Assembly (NCBI GenBank): GCA_916613615.1 | Contig: OU744729.1 | Location: 66,326,790 to 66,390,789 of the forward strand | Direction: 5' to 3' | Source of the DNA: Steromphala cineraria | Lineage: Eukaryota; Mollusca; Gastropoda; Trochida; Trochidae | Length of the DNA: 64,000 bases | Shown here: positions 27,401-38,431 of the stretch, one piece after another | Layout: each line of letters begins with the position of its first letter | Numbering within the stretch: the first letter of the stretch is position 1 | Notes under the pieces: model-generated | What the model saw: the letters and a program-made list of their open reading frames with translations, nothing else | Told to the model about the DNA's origin: nothing | Databases searched by the model: none | Position numbers and translations under genes: made by a program

Positions 27401-29462
27401 AGGCTTTGCATTTTTCATCAAAAACATGACTTTCAATATTTTGATTGAAAATGGGCAGAAACTGTTCTTAAAGGTGTACCAAGCATGTAGAGATTTGCAA
27501 AAACTGAATTTTAAGACCTTCTATTTTCACTTAAAATGACCAGTGTTAATTGAACAAGGGAGAGAACCCTACACAGACAACCACTGCATTTTCTACCAAA
27601 AACATGACTTACAAAATTTTGATTTAAAATGGGCAGAAACTGTTCGTAAAGGTGTAACGAGCATGTAGAGATGCGCACAAATTGATTTCTAAGACCTTTT
27701 ATTTTGACGGATATTGAAAAATCTGAATTCAGGTTATACAGATATAGGCTTTGCATTTTTCACCAAAAACATGACTTTCAAAATTTTGATTAAAAATGGG
27801 CAGAACTGTTCGTAAAGGTGTAACGAGCATGTACAGATGCGCACAAATTGATTTCTAAGACCTTTTATTTTGACGGATATTGAAAAATCTGAATTCAGGT
27901 TATACAGATATAGGCTTTGCATTTTTCATTAAAAACATGACTTTCAATATTATGATTGAAAATGGGCAGAAACTGTTCGAAAAGGTGTAGCTAACATGTA
28001 GAGATGTGCACAAGTTGATTTCTAAGACCTTTTATTTTGACGTATATTGAAAAATATGTTTTCAGGTTTTACAGATATAGGCTTTGCATTTTTCATCAAA
28101 AACATGACTTTCAATATTTTGATTGAAAATGGGCAGAAACTGTTCTTAAAGATGTACCAAGCATGTACAGATTTGCAAAAACTGATTTTTAAGACCTTTT
28201 ATTTTCACTTAAAATGACCAGTGTTAATTGAACAAGGGAGAGAACCCTACACAGACATCCACTGCATTTTCTACCAAAAACATGACTTTCAAAATTTTGA
28301 TTAAAAATGGGCAGAAACTGTTCGTAAAGGTGTAGCGAGCATGTAGAGATGCGCACAAATTGATTTCTAAGACCTTTTATTTTGACGTATATTGAAAAAT
28401 CTGAATTCAGGTTATACAGATATAGGCTTTGCATTTTTCACCAAAAACATGACTTTCAAAATTTTGATTAAAAATGGGCAGAAACTGTTCGTAAAGGTGT
28501 AGCGAGCATGTAGAGATGTGCACAAATTGATTTCTAAGACCTTTTATTTTGATGTATATTGAAAAATCTGAATTCATGTTATACAGATATAGGCTTTGCA
28601 TTTTTCACCAAAAACATGACTTTCAAAATGTTGATTAAAAATGGGCAGAAACTGTTCGTAAAGCTGTAGCGAGCATGTAGAGATGTGCACAAATTGATTT
28701 CTAAGACCTTTTATTTGATGTATATTGAAAAATCTGAATTCATGTTATACAGATATAGGCTTTGCATTTTTCACCAAAAACATGACTTTCAAAATTTTGA
28801 TTAAAAATGGGCAGAAACTGTTCGTAAAGGTGTAGCGAGCATGTAGAGATGCGCACAAATTGATTTCTAAGACCTTTTTTTTTTATGTATATTGAAAAAT
28901 CTGAATTCAGGTTATACAGATATAGGCTTTGCATTTTTCACCAAAAACATGACTTTCAAAATTTTGATTAAAAATGGGCAAAAACTGTTCTTTAAGGTGT
29001 AGCGAGCATGTAGAGATGCGCACAAATTGATTTCTAAGACCTTTTATTTTGACGTATATTGAAAAATCTGAATTCAGGTTATACAGATATAGGCTTTGCA
29101 TTTTTCATCAAAAACATGACTTTCAATATTTTGATTGAAAATGGGCAGAAACTGTTCTTTAAGGTGTACCAAGCATATAGAGATTTGCAAAAACTGATTT
29201 TTAAGACCTTTTATTTTCACTTAAAATGACCAGTGTTAATTGAACAAGGGAGAGAACCCTACACAGACATCCACTGCATTTTCTACCAAAAACATGACTT
29301 TCAAAATTTTGATTAAAAATGGGCAGAAACTGTTCGTAAAGGTGTAGCGAGCATGTAGAGATGTGCACAAATTGATTTCTAAGACCTTTCATTTAGACGT
29401 ATATTGAAAAATCTGAATTCAGGTTATACAGATACAGTTAAACCAGAAAGAAAGTACCCCCT

Positions 29463-29625
29463 TTCTAGAAATTTCTAGAAATTTTCTAGAACGTTTCTAG
29501 AAATTATCTAGAACGTATCTAGAAATTTTCTAGTGCGTATCTAGAAATTTTCTAGAACGTATCTAGAAAATTTCTAGTGCGTATCTAGAAATTTCTAGAA
29601 ATTTCTAGAAATTTCTAGAAATTTC
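29463..29625. repeat. TCTAGAA short tandem array matching heat-shock-element consensus
   Basis: The block is built from TTCTAGAA and ATCTAGAA palindromes separated by ATT, ACGTA or GCGTA spacers. Its last 38 bases (29588-29625) are eight perfectly alternating half-sites, GAA-nn-TTC-nn-GAA and so on, with AT and TA as spacers. A shorter perfect run of four half-sites lies at 29463-29480. GAAnnTTC and TTCnnGAA pentamer alternation is the established binding pattern of heat-shock factor trimers. The array lies about 30 bp from the end of the satellite. Whether any HSF binds here is inference; it may simply be a minisatellite that matches by chance. Confidence 0.75.
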
Positions 29626-29639
29626 GAGTTTTTATTTTT

Positions 29640-32570
29640 TGTAAGATAATTAAGATCTTTTTACATATTTTAAAACTGCTTATTCAATATGATATTATGT
29701 GAAATTATTAAGTTTGTGGGTTTATTAGAAACGAAGATATTCCATGTTAAAGTTTACCTCCTCTACCACCTGTCCTCATTATAACGCCCCTGCTATGCAA
29801 ATGTCACGCATGGTTAACGCGCTACTTAACGGGGAGCTGACAGGCTTTGTCTCTGATTAAATCACCATTCATTGTTTACAATGGCCACTGTTGCACAATA
29901 AATAGTTGTAATGTGTCACTGAAGTTACCTGCAAAAACAACAGTTTATCAACATAACATTTAACGATCGGAACGTTGCATTTAATCTGCAGGCATGAAAT
30001 GTACAGCGTCGTATGAAATACTATTATAATGGAAAAAATGTTCATACAGAAATAATACAGTAGATAATTTGAACATTGCATAATACAAATTCTTGACGAC
30101 CTTGAAGATATTCAAAAGTCAAACTTAGAATATAACCTTGACAACAACAATAGGCTGCCGCAAAGTTTTATATCGATTAAAATGAAGTTTATAAGAAAGC
30201 TTACTGTACCTTCAATTATGTATTGTTATTTCTCAAAACTTTTCATTCAGTTCATCTAGACTTTATTTCCCGTTTTCCTCTAAACAAGGTAATAACAATT
30301 TTACTTCCTCTTTGTAACACAGCCCGTCTTTCAATTCATATGATTGATAACGGCTTTACTGTTAAAGGGGCAGTAGCACAGTTTAGGGAGAATATTAAGT
30401 GTTATCAGGAAAATGAAAATAAATTATTCCCATCGAAAGACAATGTCTTTAAACTAAACGAAGCAGTAATAAATAAAATATATAATGTAAAGTTCAGTGA
30501 TGCGATTCTCTTTTCTTAATAAAACGAATGAAAAGTTTTCACACAAAAATGGGTACCAATGGACGTTATGTGAATATTCATAATTTGCTAAAAGTGATTA
30601 AGTGATTAAAGTGATTGGTGTGTGTAATGGGATTTTTGACATAATATAATACATTTAACTGTAACGTAAAATTGTCAGTGAAAAATTAAAACGATATTTT
30701 TTTTCAAAATACGTGCTATGCCCCCTTTTAGAATAATAAGCATTTCATTACATAGATGAAAAGCTTAAATGAGTGTTAAATGGCAAATTGGAAGAAACAG
30801 ATGCAAGTTGTTTTGATTATGATTATAAAATTAAAAATTATGATATTGTACTGCTCGACAAAGTCATTTGATTAACAACAGTGAGATGCAGCATGGTAAA
30901 GACAATGAAGTCAATAAAGAAATGAAATAACTTTATACGCAAATTAACAAAATTACCGATATATAAAGGCATTCAAGAAAACGTTGAAGATGCGGTCTTC
31001 TTCAATTAAAAGTTAAACACTAACAGGTAAACTATGTGATGACAGTGTTTGAAATTTCTATTAGCAAGGCAAAGCGAACCGAACTTACACTGAACAGACA
31101 ATAACAAAATAGATTGTTCAAATATCAAATATACTTATGATTTTATTGTCTATGACGTTTTTAAAGGTATATATTTCGCTGACACTTCTTGTATATCGAT
31201 TCTGTGTTTGGAGAAAAAACTACAAGTCGACATAAAGGTTTGCTTAGTGAAGGTATCTTTGTAAAGGTAATTGTTTTTCTCCAATTGATATGAAATTAAA
31301 ATAACAAACATGATTGAGATAACTTATTTAGAAAGAGATGCAACTAGCATTAATCATTAGAGCGATTCGTAGGTCTTAATAAAACATTCAATGAAGAAAA
31401 AGGGACAGTCCAATCAGGGTATTCCTTGTTCGAAACGAAATTCAAGTCAAGGTGACATTTCTGTTTGTACATATATCTCATTAGTTCATGATAAGTACAC
31501 AACCTAGTTGAGACAGGATGCTGAGCGTAATATTTTGCTTGATGTAGTAAAATTGGTACAAAATCATAAACAATGATCGGCACTATTAGTGTGAAAAGTC
31601 TTGCTACGGCAATATTACACGATCATAAGGCATGTTTAATAGTCTTTACATTTTTAATATGTAAAGGTGCGGATATGCTATCAACAAATAGCTTTTATCA
31701 ATATTTTGGTTAAAAAATATAGCGGGTTTCTGTTTTGTAATGTCGCCATCTTCAAAATGTTCATAGGACAGTCCCGTAATGTCGAAAATATCTCTCAGAC
31801 ATACATGTACGTACCATGCATTGATTTAATGATGTTTTCTCTCACATAGCAGTGGAATTAATGGAGTCATACTATATTAAACGGTCAGTGACAAGACGAG
31901 CAATAACGTAGATTTTCATCTCTAATATGTAGCTGCCTTCATGCATTTAGTGTAACGTACAGTGGTTTTGATCATTAAGAGAATGTGTGTTGGTAAACAC
32001 ACATTCGGGAAATACACAAACTTTTGCATATGCGGTAATATACATATAAACGGTAATACATGTATAAACAAGGTCATGCGACTTGTGATTGGAAAGTTGT
32101 TAACACAGTGAGCGCATACACAAAGTTCATTTTTCACATCAAAGTGAATGATGAAAGAAACACCGATGCCGAGTTGCATAATACGGTCAATTATTGCAGA
32201 CAGACAGATAGTTTATTGCATGTTTGTAACAAGCCTGTCTAAGAGACGATAACATGTTGAGCCGCCATTTTGAGTTGTTTTGATTGCGTGAAATGACATT
32301 AACGGACTGTATTATTATTATAACTTTTCTATTACTAAAGTATTCACGTATATGTTTTAACAAAATATATAAAACTGTCTTAGTCTGATTATCAATTCAT
32401 ACAATTAAACATTATAGCAGAAAGATATCATGATTAACACCCGGCATCATCTGATAGTGAAGCGATGATATTTTGATTCTCGAAATTAATTTGAATTCAA
32501 ACCTCTATTTGCAAATCAAATATACACTCACTAAAATTACAAATTCACTAATTTACAAATGTTACAGTCG
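29640..32570. other. Anonymous AT-rich DNA, no gene recognised
   Basis: About 2.9 kb of AT-rich sequence. The longest reading frames are about 98 codons (30223-30519, plus strand) and 77 codons (31350-31583, minus strand). Neither shows a motif I recognise, and neither is long enough to stand out from chance at this base composition. GTTAAAGGGGCAGTAGCAC near 30360 resembles edges of interspersed repeats but cannot be assigned. No tandem repeat or terminal repeat is seen. Confidence 0.6.
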
Positions 32571-32576
32571 AAACAT

Positions 32577-32633
32577 GTATTCAAACCTGTGACATGCAGA
32601 TTCCAGTGCGTTACCATTAGATCACGGAGGCCA
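32577..32633 (-). pseudogene. tRNA-like remnant (possible SINE head)
   Basis: Read on the minus strand the segment starts TGGCCTCCGTGATCTAATGG and ends with CAGGTTTGAATAC. TGATCTAATGGT fits a degenerate RNA polymerase III A box, and GGTTTGAATAC is a B box with two changes from GGTTCGANTCC. Spacing and the anticodon-arm region are tRNA-like, but the acceptor stem does not close, so this is not a functional tRNA. A tRNA-derived SINE head is the most likely origin. Confidence 0.55.
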
Positions 32634-32639
32634 GTTCAA

Positions 32640-33480
32640 AATACAGGATGTTTTTCATAACCTTTGAGGTTAACTTGTTACCATATGTTTCTATGCACAT
32701 CAAATTACGGTTTCTTTATAAATTTTGGTCATATTAACAATAGCAGTACATTCTATTGTGGTAGCTCGTACGGTTTCGCTTATAAGTTTCAGCTGATTGC
32801 ATGTACAGCACGAGAGGCTCATGCAGATGTCAGCTACAGGACATTATTTCTCCATTTTGAGTCAACGTTTCACCTTTCAATATATTTGGGAAAGAAATGC
32901 ATAATCCGCATTATCATAACTGAAGTCATGTATAATCTGGGTTAATATGGCGTTGAGTTACTGTGCAAAATATTACGTATCTTGATAACCAATTATCTGG
33001 CAAGAAGAACTTGTTATACACGTTGGTTTTGTTGCGTCAGAAAGACAAGAATAAATTACGTAGGAAATTCCATATTTTACAAAACAAGCTCGTGAATATA
33101 TCGGCTATACATGTACATAAAATATACATTACTTTCCAATATGAGTCAAAATTCCACTTTTTTTAATATTGTAAGGGAAACTAACTTACAAAACGAAATG
33201 AGTATTATTAAATTCTTTAAAATACGTTATTAAAGGAAATAAAAAATATACTACCGTTTCTGTTCATCGATTTAGTTTTGTTATTGGGTATGGACATAAT
33301 GAAACTAAGAACAAAACGTTTATCACCATAAAAAAAAGTTGTCATATCATTCACAGCCCTTCTTTGTGTTTTCTTTCTTCTTCTCCTTCTTCTTTGGTAA
33401 CGATCTCAATGTTGACAAATTCATTAGACATCTATTAATAATATTGTGTGTGTCGGAGCGGATTAAACTTGAGTGAAATT
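32640..33480. other. Anonymous AT-rich DNA
   Basis: No recognisable gene or mobile element. It contains a pyrimidine-rich stretch of TTCTTCTCC type near 33360-33400. Short open frames at 32664-32945 and 32963-33166 have no recognisable motifs and are judged to be chance. Confidence 0.5.
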
Positions 33481-33559
33481 ATCTATATTACTTTTATATT
33501 ATATAACTAACTTACGACAAACACATATCACTTTAATATCTTACTTTTATATGGTTAAC

Positions 33560-33739
33560 TTATATTGTAAATAGTTGTATTATATACCCTGTATGCCTTT
33601 TGTTTCTTATTTTATACGTTTATTAGTCTTTCATAAATCTGTAAAGATTGGCTCAACATTTTAATTCGATTTTTTAATGCATATATTACATTATACTTTA
33701 CCTGTATTTATTATGTTGAGGTGAGACTCAAATAAATTA

Positions 33740-33782
<43 letters not shown>
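33560..33782 (+). mobile_element. LINE 3' UTR fragment with TCTG tail
   Basis: The stretch GGCTCAACATTTTAATTCG through ATGTTGAGGTGAGACTCAAA, followed by TAAATTATC and about ten TCTG units (33741-33782), aligns with the minus-strand LINE 3' end inside the 1136-bp elements (for example 51679-51800 reverse-complemented: GGCTCAACGTTTTACTG, ATGTTGAGGCGAGACTTAAA, then TCTG repeats). The two copies therefore share a 3' end, and the TCTG run is the element's own tail. The 5' limit is uncertain, and no coding sequence is attached here. Confidence 0.7.
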
Positions 33783-33786
<4 letters not shown>

Positions 33787-33789
33787 TGA

Positions 33790-34250
33790 TAGCTATTAAA
33801 TAAGTTATTGAATTGAATTGTCGTATTGTTTTCTAAACATGATAACATAAAAAGCGTTACCAGATAATTGCAGGTGCTATTAACTCAGTGAACCGCATCT
33901 CCTGAACACGCCAGCGGTCGCTCAAGTGTAATACACAAGTAGGTCGGTGTGTCAAAACATTAAGTTTCAATAAACAGTTTATGTTACAATACACATTCGG
34001 ATTCTAGAGAGGGACGATTGATGAGATGATTAGATGATTGCGCAAAACTACATTACGTAATTCAGTTTATGGCAGTGGGACATGCTTATTACCGCGCATT
34101 GGTAGTGGAATGTAAAGTTATGCTGTCCATCATATTGGAAGTTATGAAGATATTCATATTCTTCTTCTGTTATGCTCGAGTAATTATTAATATACAAACT
34201 CATATTGTCCGCGGATTCCGCGTGCCGGTGTGTTCTTCATTGCCTGAAAG
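33790..34250. other. Anonymous DNA
   Basis: No gene, repeat or RNA recognised. A 66-codon open frame at 34069-34269 has no motif and is treated as chance. Confidence 0.45.
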
Positions 34251-34256
34251 TGACAT

Positions 34257-34318
34257 GGGTTCAGTGTGAGAAGTTGGATTCAGGCCCAGTCAGCTAACCC
34301 TTAAACCACGGAAACCAT
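34257..34318 (-). pseudogene. Second tRNA-like remnant
   Basis: On the minus strand the segment contains TCCGTGGTTTAAGGGTTAGC (A-box-like) and ends CACACTGAACCC (decayed B box). It has the same orientation and general layout as the tRNA-like segment at 32577-32633, with weaker box matches. It is probably a SINE head and cannot be a working tRNA. Confidence 0.4.
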
Positions 34319-34319
34319 T

Positions 34320-34881
34320 TGCAAACAATGGATTTCATACTTACTTCATATATTGATAATTCTAAAATAATTTATCATTGGCACTGAGTGTATATCAAGC
34401 TCTAGTTAATGCTTCTGCATTAGTTTGCTGCTCTTTATTTTGCATTACATATTTGTATTTACAGTCAAGTATATATCGTACATTTGTAATGTAACATAGC
34501 TATACGTTTTCATTGCGACTAATAGTTTATACTCAGACTTAAGATACGATCTATGGACAAACGTTAGTTCTTTTGAGCCATCCTTCCTGAACTTTACCCC
34601 ACTGCAACAAATCTGTTTTTTAATGGATACTAATTGTGTAGTTAAATCCCTAGCCTCCCTTGTTCACAGAATGTACAGACGTCGTAAACTCTTTCTTAAC
34701 TGTTAGCTATGTTTTATATGTTTGACATTATTTATATGTGCGAAAGATGTGTGTAAGTATGTGTACGCTTATTTACCATATTTCAGTATGTATACATATG
34801 TGTGGGTGTGTGTGAGTGTGTGATTGGGTGTGTGGTGTGGGTGTGATTGGGGAGTGGGGTTGAGGAGGGCGTGGTTGGTGA

Positions 34882-34882
<1 letters not shown>
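34320..34882. other. Anonymous DNA ending in a GT-rich stretch
   Basis: No gene recognised. From about 34795 to 34870 the plus strand is a GT/GGGT-rich simple repeat (for example TGTGTGAGTGTGTGATTGGG), which leads into the GACA repeat. Confidence 0.5.

Positions 34883-34933
<51 letters not shown>
34883..34933 (-). repeat. GACA microsatellite, probably a LINE tail
   Basis: About twelve GACA units. Immediately to the right the minus strand reads GTGAGATGTAAATAAAAGTA and then the TGTC units. This parallels GTGAGACTCAAATAAATTATC plus TGTC at 33725-33782. I therefore read it as the tail of the minus-strand LINE fragment whose coding part survives at 35590-35950. Confidence 0.6.
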
Positions 34934-34934
<1 letters not shown>

Positions 34935-35078
34935 TATACTTTTATTTACATCTCACTCGCAAAACTAACGATGAAATCATCACAATTAAAAATACCGGCA
35001 CGTTGTTGTGAAACTGGTAAAAAAGGAAAATCTTGCCATTTTAAAAGACAACGGTGTATAAGATCAGTTCGTAAATGA

Positions 35079-35335
35079 TGTAGCGATCTCAATTTACATT
35101 TATCTGATAGAGGGTTGTCAAAAAGCCGTGCCTGTTCTTGTGGAAACATTCGGGAGGATCCTTTTCATTATTTTTTTAAATGCCCATTATATGATAGATT
35201 CCGATCCGATACTTTGTTAAAAACGGTATAACAGTAAAATCTGTCCTAAGCGGCGAAAAATCCTTGTCACAGATTGCTAATGAATCCCTATTAATATCTG
35301 TATACCATTTCATAAATGATACCAACCGATTTTAA
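35079..35335 (+). pseudogene. LINE C-terminal fragment (zinc-knuckle region), frameshifted
   Basis: In-frame translation from 35079 gives a stretch containing RACSCGNIREDPFHYFFKCP, the C-x-C...H-x5-C knuckle typical of the far C-terminus of many animal non-LTR retrotransposon proteins. After DTLL, one missing base in the A run at 35219-35223 shifts the frame. Restoring that phase extends homologous-looking sequence to a terminal NDTNRF and a TAA at 35333-35335. Upstream, TGA at 35076-35078 interrupts the frame. It is clearly a dead copy. The clade (Jockey/CR1-like or other) cannot be fixed from this fragment. Confidence 0.7.
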
Positions 35336-35590
35336 ATTTCTCTCCTTAAATCTGTACCAAATGCAAATGTAGACAAAGTTGAATATTAATTTGAGTTATC
35401 TATGAATAATTGCACATTTTGTATTTCCACCAATGCATATGATATCTGAATGGTTTTATGTTTTTCAGGAGAAGCATTTATATAGGCATTTGTTGCCTGT
35501 TTGCTTATCCTCTTTCCCTATTGTATATATTTTCTGAATGTTGTGTATTTTGTATATGTTATATGGAAATAAAATACTGTTTAAATCAAA
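35336..35590 (+). mobile_element. LINE 3' UTR ending in a polyadenylation-like tail
   Basis: This follows the stop of the plus-strand LINE fragment. The region is AT-rich and ends with TATGGAAATAAAATACTG and TTTAAATCAAAT near 35560-35592. AATAAA near the end fits the 3' terminus of a LINE transcript. The end abuts, within a few bases, the truncated C-terminal coding sequence of a different LINE on the other strand, as expected if this element inserted into it. Confidence 0.6.
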
Positions 35591-35950
35591 TGAGAATAAA
35601 AGGGACAGAAGGGTAAAACATGCGCTTCGTCTTCAACACAATCCGGGCAGTTAAAACAAAGTCTATCATCTACAGGAATGCGCTCATATCTTCCAGTCTC
35701 TATTCTTAAAGGGGCGACACCACATCTAAACTTTGCTAGGGCACTTCGTTGTTTTCTTGAAAAATTGACATTCACATATTTCTCACATTCATAATTCTGT
35801 TTAAAAGTTACGTAAGTCCTTAGCTTTCGTTGCCTATCACTCATCAGCGTTTCTTCCCATGTAGCCTTGAAGTTATTGAATATGACTCTTTCCACTGTTT
35901 TTACAAGGAGTTTCTTCTTAGTTCTCAAGTCCGAACTAAACAGATGATTT
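35590..35950 (-). pseudogene. LINE C-terminal fragment, second copy, minus strand
   Basis: An open minus-strand frame of about 115 codons (stop at 35581-35583, with readable homologous sequence to about 35950) contains RSALAKFRCGVAPLRIETGR and then DRLCFNC...EDEAHVLPFCPFY. These correspond to the R-x2-(A/L)-x3-R-x-G-x2-PL-x-(I/V)-E-x-GR block and the C-x2-C...H-x4-C knuckle seen in the LINE copies at 37168-38199 and 41436-41936. The fragment is cut after CPFYSHL by the 3' end of the plus-strand LINE. Its own 3' tail is probably the GTGAGATGTAAATAAAAG-TGTC stretch at 34883-34960. It is 5'-truncated, with no reverse transcriptase domain. Confidence 0.75.
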
Positions 35951-36897
35951 AAGTTTATTTGAATGTAGGTATGTATGGGTATGTTATCATGAATGCTATA
36001 CGCCTATATGCGTGTATGTCGATATGCATAGATAAATTAAATTCTTTCGACTTGCCTGTTTTAGGGACATTCATTGTTTGTTTGCAGCAAGTACATGTAT
36101 GTATGAGTGTTAAATGTGATGTTTGTGTGTCTGCACGGAGTATTTGTGTCCTTGTAAATGCCTATTTGCGGAATGCACACGTGTATGTATATGTGTATGT
36201 ATGCAAATGTAGATAATACTATGCTTAAGTGTAATTTTCTGTTTGGATGTATGTATGTATGTTTGTATCATGTGAATTTTTGTAACCGAATATGTATAAA
36301 TGTTTGTATGTACGCATGGAAGTAAGTATGCATATGTTGGTTTGATGAAAGGTAACAATGATGTTATCATTTTAAAATTTTATGTGTATATTTTAGGAAA
36401 CTAGTGTCTCGTAGGCCACGTGGCAGGAAGCTGTTTTTAATTGATTATCTAATTTGATTTTACTGCTTGTATGTACAGCTTGTTACACTGTAATAACATA
36501 ATTTTTCTTCTTCTTTTTCTTCTATACAACTACGATAAGTCAATATGTTTAAGCTGTAAAGTTCACCAGAAATTTCGACCAAGCACATCTCGTGTGAACA
36601 GATTTCTGTTGACAAGTTAGTGATTGTGTATTCATATGTCAATATACTATAGATAGAAGAAATCAACTTAAAATACCAACAACAATGTTGCAAATTGCAA
36701 GATATTCGCTGTTTGCTATCCTTATTTACACTTTTCTTTTTCCCGACTGATCTCCATGAAACAATAAAACAATCAGAACTTTATGGTAGACTAGATAGCT
36801 TCCTTTCATCCCCTCTCGGGAGATTAGGGGTACTGTGAGCTAATTAGCGTCGCTAGAGGGGGCCCAGGCATTAAGCCGTGAAGCATGTCCAAGGGTT
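35951..36897. other. Anonymous DNA with TATG-rich low-complexity stretch
   Basis: From about 35960 to 36330 the plus strand is rich in TATGTATG, GTGTATG and related units, without a strict period. Near 36800-36895 a GC-richer stretch with short inverted repeats (CCCCTCTCGGGAG, TTAGCGTCGCTAGAGG) precedes an AAT run and may be part of another repeat. No gene recognised. Confidence 0.5.
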
Positions 36898-37167
36898 AAT
36901 AATAATAATAATAAAAGTAGTTTATTACTGTGTCTTAAGATACAGCTCCGGGCCATTTCTGGCCGAAAAGACACCATAATATATATTTACAAACATGAAT
37001 ATCAATAATTAAATATTTAATATTCAGAGTCTAAAGGACACATCCATATATAACATTTTCATCCATTCATACCACAAATTTCAAGCACACATAATTTAAA
37101 AACATAATAGAAAGGGTATATAAAAGATGTTAAGATAAATATTGCAATAAAATCACATTCAAATTCA

Positions 37168-38199
37168 TTAAGAAAGTTTTTTGGAGAACATACGTTGGAG
37201 AGATTTAGCAAGTTCATATTGGATATCATCGCTTGTCATCAGCCAGTAGAATTTGTCATATAAATTGAAGTCAGTAAATCCAGGATTTAGATGTTTACAT
37301 TTATAGAATAATGTATTGCGGATATCAGAGTAGAAGTTACACTGCATCAGGAAGTGAATCTCGTCTTCTACTGCGTGGTCATCACACAGTGTACATAGTC
37401 TATCTTGGAGGGGGATAACAGGCTTGGCATAACGTCCTTTCTCGATGTTAAGGGGCAGGCTTCCACTGCGAAAAGATGACATCAGACTTCTTTGATGTCT
37501 TGTTATATTTATCTGTGTATAGTGACATGTACTTATTTCTTGTTTGTAAAGTCTATATGTTCTGAGTTTATTTCCGTTAGGCTTATTATTGTCATTAAAT
37601 AGGTCATGGTGCCATTGTTCACGATCTGTATTGTCCAATATATCTAGGGCTTTGTGCAACAGTTCGGTTTTTGTGATGTTTGAGCAAAACACGTTGATTT
37701 GTTCCTGTCCATGTAAGTTAAGCTTTTTAATGATGTGTTGAGCTCTGTAATCCCAGGATGATTTTCTCCGGATTGACCATGTGTGCAAAGCAGCACATAA
37801 TGTGTCCTGTCCTGCTGTCACCATCTTATGAAAATAACGTATGACTTCAATCTTTATTTTGGAGTCAGAACTTCTCCATCCCAAATCACCTCTCACAGCT
37901 AATGTGGCTGTGTTTTTCCTAACTCCAAGAAAAAATCGTCCTGCTTTATTCTGAATTTGTCCGATTTCTTTATATTGATTTAATCCCCAAATGCTGGCAC
38001 TGTAGTTGATTATGGGTTGGACGTAACTATCATATAGCTTGGTGAACACATCAAGACTGAAACCTCCAAGGGAATTGAACTTTGCCATAATAACACCAAG
38101 AGCTCTATTAGCTGACTTACATACTTCTTTCACAGTTTTCCTATAATCACAATGCTCGTTGAGCCACAAACCTACAGTGCATAATCTTAGATTTTTCAT
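37168..38199 (-). pseudogene. LINE post-RT region and C-terminal zinc knuckle
   Basis: 343 codons open. It begins just upstream of GLWLNEHCDYRKTVKEVC (10-27) and continues through the thumb/linker region, with YVQPIINYSASIWGLNQY at 59-76 and QNKAGRFFLGVRKNTATLAV at 83-102. It ends with SFRSGSLPLNIEKGRYAKPV (242-261) and the knuckle C269-x2-C272...H282-x4-C287. The Y-x-QP-x2-(N/L)Y-x2-(A/S)IWG block is the one also retained in the fragments inside the 1136-bp elements (51867-52151, 61547-61831). A long intact frame next to two broken ones suggests decay by few, localised lesions. Confidence 0.85.
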
Positions 38200-38431
38200 T
38201 ATTTACAGTCAGTTTCCACTTTGATGTCCAGGAGTGAAGGCAATCAAGGAGTTGTTGTAGCTTGTTTTCATCAGGAGCTATAAACACGATATCATCCGCA
38301 TATAATAATAAAGACACATTAATAAGATCGATATCCACCCCACAATTTAATTTGCATAGTTCGCTGGCGAGGTCATCTATGAACATAGAAAAGAGAGTAG
38401 GAGAAATACAACAACCCTGTTTTTTCACCAA
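38147..38431 (-). pseudogene. LINE reverse transcriptase, motifs B to D
   Basis: Continuation of the RT domain in a second frame. Motif B is KKQGCCISPTLF (residues 3-14). Motif C is LLLYADDIVFIA (41-52), with the catalytic YADD pair at 44-47. Motif D-like sequence is WTSKWKLTVNNEKSKIM (68-84). After MHCR the frame leaves the conserved path. The usual ~25-30 residues between this point and the YLGLWLNEH-type block are missing, and the next homologous sequence lies in a third frame. This indicates a small internal deletion with a frame change. Confidence 0.85.

Larger units (their letters stand above)
3661..29434 (-). repeat. A/B satellite array, main inverted block (25.8 kb)
   Basis: Continuous satellite of about 150 monomers. 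B-to-B distances read off the B-specific block are 345, 511, 345, 846, 846, 344, 679, 512, 846, 336, 345, 512 and about 1474 at the left. Further right they are mainly 345, 512, 679, 846 and 1013. These equal 178 + n x 167, so each HOR is one B plus one to five (exceptionally eight) A monomers. Deviations of 1-10 bp are local indels, for example a ~9-bp loss near 9320-9350. The array stops at TTATACAGATA (29424-29434), where unique DNA begins. Confidence 0.95.

Noticed and set aside
69..29392. Dozens of 62-95-codon open frames with nearly the same protein, most starting MQSLYLYNLNSDFS
   Set aside because: They recur with the 167/178-bp satellite, overlap each other end to end, stop at a fixed monomer position and carry no recognisable domain. 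Conservation follows the DNA repeat, so they are not annotated as genes. A codon-substitution test across monomers (synonymous versus non-synonymous) could reopen this.
3661..29434. CRISPR array
   Set aside because: Repeat units are 167/178 bp, contiguous, without unique spacers, and the context is eukaryotic.
31350..31583. 77-codon minus-strand frame as a host exon
   Set aside because: The protein has plausible composition, but I recognise no family, and no convincing splice sites or neighbouring exons were seen.
34946..35149. 67-codon minus-strand frame as a gene
   Set aside because: It is the antisense shadow of the plus-strand LINE fragment beginning near 35079.
36800..36900. GC-richer hairpin-containing stretch as an ncRNA
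   Set aside because: Short inverted repeats are present, but there is no conserved RNA family I can name; it may be part of a repeat beside the LINE tail.
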